Assembly (NCBI GenBank): GCA_029553845.1
Contig: JAKPKF010000099.1
Coordinates: 1-17,508 of the forward strand
Direction: 5' to 3'
DNA from: a bacterium
GTDB taxonomy: Bacteria > Patescibacteria > Dojkabacteria > SC72
Length of the DNA: 17,508 nt
Positions 8,298 to 14,785 of the stretch are shown piece after piece; the first letter of the stretch is position 1, and every line of letters starts with the position of its first letter. The translations under genes were made by a program, and so were the position numbers. The notes below the pieces were generated by a model that saw nothing but the letters and a program-made list of their open reading frames with translations, was not told where the DNA came from and made no database searches.

Positions 8298-8402
8298 ATG
8301 AAAAATATGAATTCTAAAACTTGTTTACAAAGAAATGTCGGTAGATATGTTTTAGCATTCATTGCTTTCATCAAATTAAGGACTCTTCGGGGTCCTTTTT
8401 TT
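8298..8402 (+). ncRNA. Candidate short transcript between promoter and terminator
   Basis: This segment is bounded by a good promoter and an intrinsic terminator. It contains a small hairpin (AGCA TTCAT TGCT, around 8354-8366) as well as the terminator stem. A 38-codon frame (ATG 8298 to TAG 8414) spans it but reads through the terminator, so a non-coding RNA or a leader upstream of an attenuator is more likely than a protein. No known RNA family was recognised. Confidence 0.3.
8378..8402 (+). terminator. Intrinsic terminator with UUCG tetraloop
   Basis: AAGGAC (8378-8383) pairs with GTCCTT (8392-8397). The stem is extended by a U-G pair and a C-G pair closing a UUCG tetraloop (8386-8389), and a T run reaches 8402. 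It would end both the lysis operon and the short transcript starting near 8298. Confidence 0.88.
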
Positions 8403-8623
8403 GTCGCTCTTTAGGTCAGGCGTTGGGAGCGTAGACCGAGTCTGTGAAGTTGGTAGTCACCCATTGGGTGGGGCAGTTTTATACAAGTTTCTTCGCAGGG
8501 CTGAACGGTATTACCAAGCCACACAGCCCCACTGGACTTAAAGATTAAATGATTGTAACGTGGGTAAGTTTTCCTTAAACTTCTTACCCACATTAGAGTT
8601 ATTTAATATTAAAAAGTTTAAGG
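8403..8623 (+). other. Non-coding stretch with several hairpins upstream of HNH gene
   Basis: No convincing coding frame is present. Stems visible by eye are: GGTC 8414-8417/GACC 8434-8437 enclosing CGTT/AGCG (8421-8424/8428-8431); CACCC 8458-8462/GGGTG 8466-8470; GGGCTG 8498-8503/CAGCCC 8524-8529, flanked by CAGT 8474-8477/ACTG 8531-8534; and a 9-bp stem GTGGGTAAG 8560-8568/CTTACCCAC 8583-8591, with no U run after it. The local base composition is more GC-rich than nearby leaders. This could be an RNA 5' domain of an element carrying the HNH gene, but no family was recognised. Confidence 0.45.
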
Positions 8624-9175
8624 ATGTTATCTAGTAAGGACTATAAAAAACTTTGTAAACAGTTAGAAGGATTAGGTTTCAGCAACTACGGAGAGTTTTT
8701 AGATTCTGAGCTTTGGAAAGCTTTTAGGAAAACACTTAGAAAAAAACATAATTTTAATAGATGTAATACTTGTGGAAAAAAAACAAACCAATTATCGCTA
8801 CACCATAGAAGCTATAAAAGATTATTAGACCCCGACCTTGTATGTTGGGTATGTGATGATTGCCACAAGAGAATACATCAAAAAGAGATTACTAGTGTGG
8901 CAAAGATGACAGATGATTTAATAAAAGAAAAGCTTGGAAAAAAGAAAAGGATAGAGAGTAGGAGAATAGTGAAAGCTAGTGGATTACCAGAAACATTGCA
9001 TCATAGCCTACACGCATCTGGAATAGTTAACAAAGTAAGAGGAGGAGATACACCAATGACAAGTTTAGAAGTATACTACCAGAGAAAAAGAAAGAAGAAA
9101 GATTATTTAATGATTGAGCTTCTAGGGAAATACGAAACAGAAGCATTGAGTTATTTGGAGAACTTTAACAACTAG
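8624..9175 (+). CDS. HNH endonuclease (homing-type)
   Basis: A 183-residue protein with a classical HNH nuclease core: CNTC (C47, C50), LSLHHRSYKRL (H60, H61), then CDDCHKRIH (C77, C80, H81, H85). Paired CxxC motifs bind a structural zinc and the HH motif holds the catalytic metal. The N-terminal YGEFLDSELWKAFR segment is common before phage HNH domains. Residues 95-183 are Lys/Arg-rich and probably contact DNA. Phage HNH proteins of this type are usually free-standing or intron-encoded homing endonucleases. This one sits alone in about 1.4 kb of otherwise non-coding DNA, with AAGG directly before the ATG. It lacks the N-terminal motif and RuvC parts expected of IscB/IsrB proteins. Confidence 0.9.
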   Translation: MLSSKDYKKLCKQLEGLGFSNYGEFLDSELWKAFRKTLRKKHNFNRCNTCGKKTNQLSLHHRSYKRLLDPDLVCWVCDDCHKRIHQKEITSVAKMTDDLIKEKLGKKKRIESRRIVKASGLPETLHHSLHASGIVNKVRGGDTPMTSLEVYYQRKRKKKDYLMIELLGKYETEALSYLENFNN

Positions 9176-9463
9176 ATATGACGGTTTTCTTTAGTGAGTT
9201 CTTCCGTTAATCCAAAGAACTGGCTACGAAGTATTGTATACAAATCGAAGATTGGTGGCTCTGTCCTGCTACCGACAACCACCGACCCTGATTTATATAT
9301 AATACTCTCTGCTAAGCTACGCAATCTCTAATAACACAGGGGAGGGATGATTGCCTATGGTTTGAATATATCTAGCAAATAAACTTAGCATAAGCCTTAT
9401 CAGGGGATATAGGGTAGCTATACTTGTACAGAAATTTAAAACAGTCTACAATGTATTAAGTTC
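9176..9463 (+). other. Non-coding stretch downstream of the HNH gene
   Basis: No coding frame or tRNA was found. Visible structure: AGTTCTT 9197-9203 pairs with AAGAACT 9215-9221; GGTGG (from 9254) pairs with CCACC (to 9283) around an inner TGTC/GACA stem; a perfect palindrome TTGTATACAA occupies 9234-9243; ACCCTG 9284-9289 can pair with TAGGGT 9410-9415 (one G-U). The pairings suggest RNA structure, possibly the 3' part of an intron-like or large phage RNA element, but no diagnostic core was identified. A replication origin or regulatory region is an alternative. Confidence 0.4.
9424..9452 (+). promoter_or_regulatory. Candidate promoter upstream of structured leader
   Basis: TTGTAC (9424-9429; only three of six consensus bases) is followed after 17 bases by TACAAT (9447-9452; five of six). 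The start near 9459 would fall a few bases before the 21-bp RNA helix that begins at 9464, which makes the placement meaningful despite the weak -35. Confidence 0.4.
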
Positions 9464-9621
9464 ATTTAAAATTTATCAGTATGGTCAGGGTAACTCATCC
9501 GCAGGGTGTCATATGAGGAATGTGAGAAATCAAAAGCGTGCTTAAAACCCCTAGCAAAACTTATAACCCGACGATGAATGCTTGATGAACTACAATCGTC
9601 CCGTACTGATAAGTTTTAAGT
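9464..9621 (+). ncRNA. Structured RNA or 5' leader closed by a 21-bp helix
   Basis: Bases 9464-9484 pair with 9601-9621 without interruption (21 bp, three G-U). Stacked directly inside is GACGAT 9570-9575/ATCGTC 9595-9600. Further inside, hairpin CTCAT 9494-9498/ATGAG 9513-9517 has GGGT (9504-9507) in its loop. Hairpin TGCT 9539-9542/AGCA 9553-9556 has ACCC (9547-9550) in its loop, so the two loops can form a kissing interaction. GGGT 9488-9491 can also pair with ACCC 9566-9569. The fold ends 10 bases before the ATG at 9632. It may be a stand-alone RNA or a cis-acting leader of the nuclease gene. No Rfam family was recognised. Confidence 0.6.
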
Positions 9622-9631
9622 TTTAAATGAT

Positions 9632-10114
9632 ATGTATTACAATTTTAATAACGACCTAGCTAGTGGGCGTAAGTACGAAAATCGTGCTAGAAAAATACTA
9701 GAACCTTACTACGGGGAGCTTGCTCCTTGTAATGATTATCGCTGGGATTTAAAAAACAGCCGAGTTTCCTTTGAGGTAAAAACAGACTTCATATCTAAAA
9801 ACACTGGCTTGATAGGTATAGAGTATAAAAACAAAGAAAAACTAACGGGCATTTCGGTTACCCAGGCGGATTACTATTTTATAATCGGTTTTGATAAGTC
9901 CTGGTCTATGATAGTGGATGGCTTCAAACAGGACGGCTGGTGGCTAGGTATGGTAATAGAAACCGATATGTTAAAAGACGTTTGCAAGCTACCCTATCTT
10001 AAAAGGGTGTGGGGAGGGGACAATAAAAATACCGCTATGATACTCGTTCCTATAGAGGACATAAGAGAACATACCGTAGATATCTACCCTATGGTTCACG
10101 GGGTATTGACATAA
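9632..10114 (+). CDS. PD-(D/E)XK superfamily nuclease
   Basis: A 160-residue protein. An N-terminal helix with E16 leads to the active-site pattern RWDLKNSRVSFEVKTD, where D39 and E48-x-K50 are the metal-binding and catalytic residues. The stretch TGLIGIEYKNKEKLTGISVTQADYYFI resembles small phage nucleases of the restriction-endonuclease fold, in which SG(I)-x-T-x-ADYY follows the catalytic strand. Likely substrates are branched or double-stranded DNA in replication or recombination, but this is not shown. It follows the structured RNA element, and its 3' end overlaps the promoter of the next gene (10106-10134). Confidence 0.8.
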   Translation: MYYNFNNDLASGRKYENRARKILEPYYGELAPCNDYRWDLKNSRVSFEVKTDFISKNTGLIGIEYKNKEKLTGISVTQADYYFIIGFDKSWSMIVDGFKQDGWWLGMVIETDMLKDVCKLPYLKRVWGGDNKNTAMILVPIEDIREHTVDIYPMVHGVLT

Positions 10115-10134
10115 GCCGTTAGATATGCTATGAT
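10106..10134 (+). promoter_or_regulatory. Strong extended -10 sigma70 promoter
   Basis: TTGACA (10106-10111), a 17-base spacer, then TATGAT (10129-10134) preceded by the extended -10 element TGC (10126-10128). The start near 10141 gives a 26-base AU-rich leader for the SSB-like gene at 10167. The promoter overlaps the stop codon of the preceding nuclease gene and would drive the whole recombination operon. Confidence 0.8.
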
Positions 10135-10166
10135 TAGACATAATATAAATTAAACATTTCATTATT

Positions 10167-11024
10167 ATGGCTAAAGAATTAGCAAAGGTTGACCAAGCAG
10201 ATATGGATAAGCTGGTTGGTTTAGGTGTTACGGGGCACGACATTGGTGCGGGGAATATTTATCCAAGTTCAGTAAATGTGCTTCAGAGCGATAAGCAGTA
10301 TGAGGCATTTGAGGACGGAGACAGCATTACCAAGAAGATGTATGGTAAGTTATTTATTAGAAGGGATTCTAACAAAACATCTGATTTGGTAGATGAGATT
10401 AAGGGTACAATGATTAAGATAGAAAGAGGGTACGAGATTAGGGACGCTGAGAACAAGATAGTGGAATCAGGCTACGGGTTTTTAAATGCAATAGAGAAGG
10501 ATGAATATGGGGCACAAGGTTTAAAGCCTATTAATATGGTAAAAGTTTTGTTAGCGACAGGGGATGCTAAGGAGACTAAGAAGGCTATGGATGATTTGAA
10601 CGCAAAAATGGCTAGTGGTAAGCAAGTTTCTAATGCAGACTATCCATTTGCAGTAGTTGTAGTTAAAGGTTCTAGCTTTGGTAACTGGTTTAATGTAGAG
10701 AAGGTGATGCAGGATTTAGCTAACGAACACTTCTTAAAACCCCTTAATCAGATTCCTGTAATAGCTTTTCAATTGATTGTTACAAGTAAGAAAGAAGAGG
10801 GAGACGGATATACTTATTACAGTATGGATTTCAATGTTGAGCCTAACGACCCTGCAGAAGCTTTGGAGTTCAGTCCTTATCTTTTAGAGGCTAAAGAGCA
10901 ACATTTGTTCTACAAGGTTAAGGAAAGGGTTCATGATGATATGGATGTAGAAGACATAGAAGAGCCAAAGCAAATTGAAGAGCCAGAGGTTGTAGACATA
11001 GATGATGAAGATTTACCCTTTTAA
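10167..11024 (+). CDS. Probable phage single-stranded DNA-binding protein
   Basis: A 285-residue protein with a mixed beta-rich body and a long acidic C-terminus (from about residue 258: DMDVEDIEEPKQIEEPE...) that ends DDEDLPF. An acidic tail finishing in an aromatic residue is the hallmark of bacterial SSB and of T7 gp2.5-type proteins, which use it to recruit replication and recombination partners. The body would carry the OB fold, but I cannot see a diagnostic OB motif, so the call rests on the tail, length, strong promoter (high expression expected) and position just before an SbcC-like ATPase. An annealing protein or another recombination accessory factor is the main alternative. Confidence 0.6.
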   Translation: MAKELAKVDQADMDKLVGLGVTGHDIGAGNIYPSSVNVLQSDKQYEAFEDGDSITKKMYGKLFIRRDSNKTSDLVDEIKGTMIKIERGYEIRDAENKIVESGYGFLNAIEKDEYGAQGLKPINMVKVLLATGDAKETKKAMDDLNAKMASGKQVSNADYPFAVVVVKGSSFGNWFNVEKVMQDLANEHFLKPLNQIPVIAFQLIVTSKKEEGDGYTYYSMDFNVEPNDPAEALEFSPYLLEAKEQHLFYKVKERVHDDMDVEDIEEPKQIEEPEVVDIDDEDLPF

Positions 11025-11075
11025 TTTAGAGGGCGTGATTAAAGAAGTAATAAAATAATTTGAATTACTGCTAAC

Positions 11076-12821
11076 ATGAAATTAAGTTTAATAGATTTTA
11101 AAAAGCATTCCAGTCTTGATGTTGATTTGGATGGGAATGTTTTGATAACTGGCAAGAATGGAGAGGGTAAGACCTCTATATTGGAGGGTATTGTATTTGC
11201 ATTGTTCGGTAGGAATTTTTATGGAAAGGTTGCTACTGACATGTATGTGAAAAACGGTGCTCCTTGTGGTACAGCCATTTTAACTATGGAGAATACAGAG
11301 ATTAAAAGAACCCAAGGTGACGATAATGCCGTGTATTTAAATGGTGCGAAAAGTAAGGTGGCTGAGGTTGGAAGTTTATTTCCTTCCGTAGAGATGGCTT
11401 TACCAGTAATAAACCCTTTGTATTTTATGTATGAAATGACAGATAGTGACAAGAGGGAGTTATTTATGAAACTTTTACCTCCTATAAGTAGAGAGGAGAT
11501 ATTTAAGAAGCATTACAGTGATAGGAAGGATTTGGTAGACAGGTTCAGAAGTAGTAGTCTCAGAAATGTTAGAGACCAGATTAAAAACAGTGAAACAATA
11601 CTTAATGCTAACCTTGGTCAAATATCTACATACGAATTAGATATTAAAGAGAAGGACGAAAAGATTGAGGAGATAAGAAAAAATATGCCAGAAGCACCAG
11701 AGGGTGTGTTGGAAAGAGAGAAAGAAGTTCAAAAGGAATTGGATAAACTACAGAAGGAGCTCGGTTTACTTGGAAACCCTCAAGCAAGAATAGATGAATA
11801 CAAGAAAGAACTGGACGAGTACAAAGCAGAGGTGGAGCCTATTGTAGAAAAGCTAAAGGCAAAGAATTTTAGTGAGGCTGCAGAAAAAGTATCTTCTGCG
11901 AAGGAGGAGATAGAACAGCAATACGAATCACTAAGGGAAGACATTGCTAAAAAGAAGCTTATATTAGGTCAATTAGAACAGTTTGAAGACGGCTCTTGTC
12001 CGTTGTGTAAACAACCAGTGGCTTCTGCTCAGGAAAGAATTGAAGAGACTACTAAAGAGTTAGAGCAACTAAACGATGAGGTAATAGCTGTAAAAACAAA
12101 GTTAGACAAGTATGTAGAAATTAATAAAAAGTTTGAAACTCTTAGGGACAATGTTACAAGGTGTGTGAATGGTATGAAGTTACACCAGAAGAATGTTTCT
12201 AAGTATGAGAAGTTATTAAGCGACATTAAGGAGTTAGAAGAACAGTTAGTTGGTAATAGTAAGGAAGATTTTAAGAATGCCGTTGAAATAGAAAGGCAAA
12301 GAGAGGTTGTTAAGATACTTCAAAACGAAATACTTAGCAAGAAGGGTACTGTAGCTAAGCTAAAAAGTACTAACGAGAAATTACAAAATGATTTACCAGA
12401 CCTTAAGCTTTTAGAGGAGGCACTCTCTAACAAGGGTGTAGATGCCTGGATAGCTAAAGAACACGCTAAAACAATAGAGAAACTTGTTGGAAAGTATATG
12501 GACCTAGAAGTTGTAACAGTCTTAGAGAATAAGACAAATGACAATACGAAGGAGGTGTTTGAGGTTACTAGGAATGGGGTGAGTTTTAGAAGTATGAGTT
12601 TTGGAGAAAGGCTAAAGGTGAGCGTAGCTTTTGGGTTGGTACTTAGAGATTTGATTCCTAGTTTCAACCTGCCTTTTGTATTAATTGACGAAGGAAGTGT
12701 ACTAAGTAAGGATAGTTTGGACGATGTGAGAACTTGGTTGAATGATAGTGGGGTGGATTTGATATACACAAAGGCTAGTGATTCTAAATTAAAAATAGTG
12801 AATGAGGATGTTAAAAAATAA
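11076..12821 (+). CDS. SbcC/Rad50-like (T4 gp46-like) recombination ATPase
   Basis: A 581-residue ABC/SMC-type ATPase. Walker A is GKNGEGKTS (residues 26-34). A long coiled coil runs from about 150 to 300 and from 320 to 450, with the zinc-hook motif CPLC (308-311) at its apex. The ABC signature region is SMSFGERLK (506-514) and Walker B is PFVLIDEGS (D538, E539). The short coils match phage gp46-type proteins (T4 gp46 is about 560 residues) rather than cellular SbcC (about 1000). Such ATPases control an Mre11-type nuclease (SbcD/gp47) in DNA-end processing. No gp47-like gene is in this window; a Cas4/RecB-like nuclease lies three genes downstream. The small gene at 12808 overlaps its 3' end. 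Confidence 0.92.
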   Translation: MKLSLIDFKKHSSLDVDLDGNVLITGKNGEGKTSILEGIVFALFGRNFYGKVATDMYVKNGAPCGTAILTMENTEIKRTQGDDNAVYLNGAKSKVAEVGSLFPSVEMALPVINPLYFMYEMTDSDKRELFMKLLPPISREEIFKKHYSDRKDLVDRFRSSSLRNVRDQIKNSETILNANLGQISTYELDIKEKDEKIEEIRKNMPEAPEGVLEREKEVQKELDKLQKELGLLGNPQARIDEYKKELDEYKAEVEPIVEKLKAKNFSEAAEKVSSAKEEIEQQYESLREDIAKKKLILGQLEQFEDGSCPLCKQPVASAQERIEETTKELEQLNDEVIAVKTKLDKYVEINKKFETLRDNVTRCVNGMKLHQKNVSKYEKLLSDIKELEEQLVGNSKEDFKNAVEIERQREVVKILQNEILSKKGTVAKLKSTNEKLQNDLPDLKLLEEALSNKGVDAWIAKEHAKTIEKLVGKYMDLEVVTVLENKTNDNTKEVFEVTRNGVSFRSMSFGERLKVSVAFGLVLRDLIPSFNLPFVLIDEGSVLSKDSLDDVRTWLNDSGVDLIYTKASDSKLKIVNEDVKK

Positions 12822-12963
12822 AACTTGGAAAACCCTAAAGAAGAAGAAATACGACGCTAAGAAAGTGGAGATTAGAGTAGAAAAGGATGAAAAGAGAAGA
12901 AGATTAAAAGATAAGGCTCGTGTAGATAAAATTGGTAGGCAGAAATCAAAATGGACGTTTTAG
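12808..12963 (+). CDS. Very basic small protein overlapping both neighbours
   Basis: A 51-residue frame (ATG 12808; an alternative in-frame ATG at 12802) to TAG 12961-12963. It overlaps the ATPase gene by 14 bases and the next gene by 13 bases, filling what would otherwise be a 129-base gap. Nearly half of the residues are Lys or Arg (KTWKTLKKKKYDAKK..., EKDEKRRRLKDK), suggesting binding to nucleic acid or to an acidic partner. Family unknown. The tight overlap on both sides is the main evidence that it is a real, translationally coupled gene. Confidence 0.5.
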   Translation: MLKNKTWKTLKKKKYDAKKVEIRVEKDEKRRRLKDKARVDKIGRQKSKWTF

Positions 12964-13415
12964 AAATACAGCTTCCAGAGGAAGTGCAAAACTTAACAGA
13001 GGGTAGTTTGTTTGATAACGACGGGTTGATTAGTGACAATATGCTTAGCAAGTATTTAGCATACAATCCAGAGATAATAAGGATATATGGACTTGCTATG
13101 GCAGACCTAAAGAAGAAGAAAAGAGAGATGGAGTTAACGATTAGGAGGCTTGAAAGTAGACTGGACAGGGCAAGGGCAAACATAATACTCAAGATAGACC
13201 CTGGTGTTTATAAAAACGAAAGCATGAGGGAAGCTAAAGTTTTAATGGATGAGGAGTATCAGTCTGTTCAGAAGGAGATTTTCCATCTACAGGAAGATTT
13301 GATTGAGCTGGATTCGGATATAGATGAGTTATCGGAGACATATTGGAAGCACAAGGGAATGCAGTCGTCACTTGATGCTATGACTAAACTGAGACTAGCA
13401 GAAAGAAAATATTAG
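12951..13415 (+). CDS. Coiled-coil protein of the recombination operon
   Basis: A 154-residue protein. The N-terminus is acidic (MDVLEIQLPEEVQNLTEGS). Residues 50-85 and 100-150 form long charged helices (KKKKREMELTIRRLESRLDRARAN; EIFHLQEDLIELDSDIDELSETYW), probably an antiparallel coiled coil. No catalytic motif is seen. It lies between the SbcC-like ATPase and a DNA-binding HTH protein, so an adaptor or mediator role in recombination is possible but unproven. Confidence 0.7.
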   Translation: MDVLEIQLPEEVQNLTEGSLFDNDGLISDNMLSKYLAYNPEIIRIYGLAMADLKKKKREMELTIRRLESRLDRARANIILKIDPGVYKNESMREAKVLMDEEYQSVQKEIFHLQEDLIELDSDIDELSETYWKHKGMQSSLDAMTKLRLAERKY

Positions 13416-13437
13416 TTAAATTAACAAGGAGCTAAAC

Positions 13438-13719
13438 ATGGCAAAATATGATGTAGATAAATTGTATAGCCAGGACTCAGTTACTGTAAGAGAAGCTGCC
13501 TATTTACTTGGTGGTATCCCGAACCAGAATGTTTATGAGAAACTAGAGAGTGGCAGATTAAACTGGGTTTTTGGAGAATCGGAAAGTGGTAGCCAGATAA
13601 AGAGGGTTTTAACAAAGTCGCTTTATAACTATATTCTTAAGATGAGGGGGGAGTTGTATACAAGGGCAGATAAATATAGGTTACCTAATGTAGTACCAGA
13701 TAATTTGAAAGAAGATTAG
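13438..13719 (+). CDS. Small HTH (excisionase/MerR-like) DNA-binding protein
   Basis: A 93-residue protein. The segment SVTVREAAYLLGGIPNQNVY followed by YEKLESGRLNW and KRVLTKSLYNYI matches the pattern of excisionase-type winged HTH domains (helix-turn-helix, then a basic wing, then a final helix). It may control transcription or shape DNA during recombination. It is the only gene in the window with a clear Shine-Dalgarno: AAGGAG at 13426-13431, six bases before the ATG, which suggests stronger or independent translation. Confidence 0.65.
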   Translation: MAKYDVDKLYSQDSVTVREAAYLLGGIPNQNVYEKLESGRLNWVFGESESGSQIKRVLTKSLYNYILKMRGELYTRADKYRLPNVVPDNLKED

Positions 13720-13721
13720 TT

Positions 13722-13748
13722 ATGATATTTGAGAAGATTGTAAAATGA
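13722..13748 (+). other. Possible 8-codon upstream frame coupled to the nuclease gene
   Basis: ATG 13722 reads M-I-F-E-K-I-V-K and stops at TGA 13746-13748, overlapping the ATG of the Cas4-like gene (ATGA at 13745-13748). It may serve as a translational coupler, since the nuclease gene has no good Shine-Dalgarno of its own. Chance occurrence cannot be excluded. Confidence 0.2.
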
Positions 13749-14470
13749 AAATTTCAGAGGTTCGTGACCATATTTCGTACAGTTCAATAAGCAAGTATAT
13801 GAAGTGTTCTATGAGGTGGTATTACGATTACGTAATAGCTCCAGAAAAGAAGGTAGAGAGTTTAGCTCTTAGTGTCGGAAGTGTTTATCACAGTGCATTA
13901 GAAAAGCTTTATTTAGACCGTGATTATGATGGTGGATTACAAATCCTAGAGGAGTTTGCTAAAAACAGTGGTAAGTATGCACAAAAGGACATTAGAATTG
14001 TTATACAGTGCTACAAGAATTATTATCTTAAAATATATCCATTGTATCAGAGCCGTGTGGAGAAGGTAGAAGTTAAAAGTAGTGTTGATATACCAGGAAT
14101 AAGCGTACCTTTAGAGTATAGAATGGACTTGCTTACAACAGATGGTGCGATTATTGACCATAAAACAGTGGGCAGGTTTTTACCAGACCTAGAATACAGT
14201 TTGCAATTTGATTTGTATTCATACGCTTATTACAAAGAGTATGGTCGGTTACCAAGTAAGGTAGAGTACCATGACGCTTATAAGGGAACAGGGAGCGTTG
14301 CTGTGAGGAGTAAAATTCCAAGTATCTCAGACATGATGAAGGCTGTGTCTTGTGCTGTCGGTGTTGTTAAAGCGATAGAGGCGGATATATTTATCCCTTG
14401 TTATGATAAGCATTGTTCTTATTGTCCACATAAAGATATGTGTGACAGAGAACATGGAATGATAAGTTGA
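13745..14470 (+). CDS. Cas4/RecB-like PD-(D/E)XK exonuclease with Fe-S cysteines
   Basis: A 241-residue nuclease of the PDDEXK_1 (Cas4/AddB) group. SSISKYMKCSMRWYYDY places a conserved Cys (C21) at the N-terminus. H49 (GSVYHSALE), D128 and D138-x-K140 (YRMDLLTTDGAIIDHKT) form the active site, and Q154xxxY158 (QFDLYSYAYY) is the usual QhxxY motif. The C-terminal cysteines C219, C224, C227 and C233 (PCYDKHCSYCPHKDMC) would complete a 4Fe-4S cluster with C21, as in Cas4 and AddB. Expected activity is resection of double-strand ends on single strands. There are no cas1/cas2 genes nearby, so a phage replication/recombination role fits better than CRISPR adaptation. It ends in TGA. Confidence 0.9.
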   Translation: MKISEVRDHISYSSISKYMKCSMRWYYDYVIAPEKKVESLALSVGSVYHSALEKLYLDRDYDGGLQILEEFAKNSGKYAQKDIRIVIQCYKNYYLKIYPLYQSRVEKVEVKSSVDIPGISVPLEYRMDLLTTDGAIIDHKTVGRFLPDLEYSLQFDLYSYAYYKEYGRLPSKVEYHDAYKGTGSVAVRSKIPSISDMMKAVSCAVGVVKAIEADIFIPCYDKHCSYCPHKDMCDREHGMIS

Positions 14471-14501
14471 TTACTCTATTTAAATTTTAATTATATTTAA
14501 T

Positions 14502-14768
14502 ATGAAATACGTAAAGGGTGCGATTATCGTAGGGGAGCGAGAGATAATGGTAGAACTCCCAAGCGATTGGAGAGTTGTTATTGGGGCTGAGAAGTTCCTT
14601 ATGTGTAGGTCTTATGTTGGAGAAGATACTGCGTTTAACACTTCTATGATTTTTAATGTAAGAGAAGTAAGCGATACAGTCTGGAAGAACTGGTTGACTA
14701 GAATGGCCATGGTCAAAGAAAAGCTCCAAGAAGAAGCTCTTAAAAAAGCAGAAGCAAGCAAAGAATAA
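14502..14768 (+). CDS. Hypothetical protein
   Basis: An 88-residue protein with a beta-strand-rich first half (KGAIIVGEREIMVELPSDWRVVIGAEKF) and a helical Lys/Glu-rich tail (KEKLQEEALKKAEASKE). No motif was recognised. The leader contains TTTAAATTTTAA (14479-14490), also found before the TTG start at 2173. It belongs to the operon by orientation and spacing (31 bases after the nuclease). Confidence 0.65.
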   Translation: MKYVKGAIIVGEREIMVELPSDWRVVIGAEKFLMCRSYVGEDTAFNTSMIFNVREVSDTVWKNWLTRMAMVKEKLQEEALKKAEASKE

Positions 14769-14785
14769 GTTTAGCCGTATAAGTT

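Noticed and set aside
8298..8414. 38-codon frame with a hydrophobic middle (GRYVLAFIAFI)
   Set aside because: Its last third is the translated terminator hairpin and U run. It is kept only as a candidate short RNA.
8624..9175. IscB/IsrB-type or IshB nuclease with an omega RNA upstream
   Set aside because: The protein has an ordinary zinc-bound HNH core, no RuvC motifs and no N-terminal PLMP-type motif; the upstream RNA does not show a recognised HEARO core.
9234..9243. Perfect palindrome TTGTATACAA as an operator
   Set aside because: Ten-base AT-rich palindromes are common by chance, and no second copy or adjacent promoter supports an operator role.
9176..9631. Group II intron or tRNA cluster
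   Set aside because: No domain V-like hairpin, no reverse transcriptase and no T-arm (GTTCRANNC) cloverleaf could be found. A group I core remains untested.
12320..12769. Minus-strand frame of 149 codons
   Set aside because: It lies wholly opposite the ATPase C-terminal domain, which has clear signature and Walker B motifs. The antisense product is Ser/Leu-rich shadow sequence.
13745..14470. CRISPR-associated Cas4
   Set aside because: There are no cas1, cas2 or repeat arrays in the window. The operon context is phage recombination, so only the family resemblance is reported.
14468..14470. Possible TGA recoding (as in some candidate-phylum bacteria)
   Set aside because: TGA ends at least three genes at sensible boundaries (6493, 8006, 14470) and does not interrupt conserved motifs.
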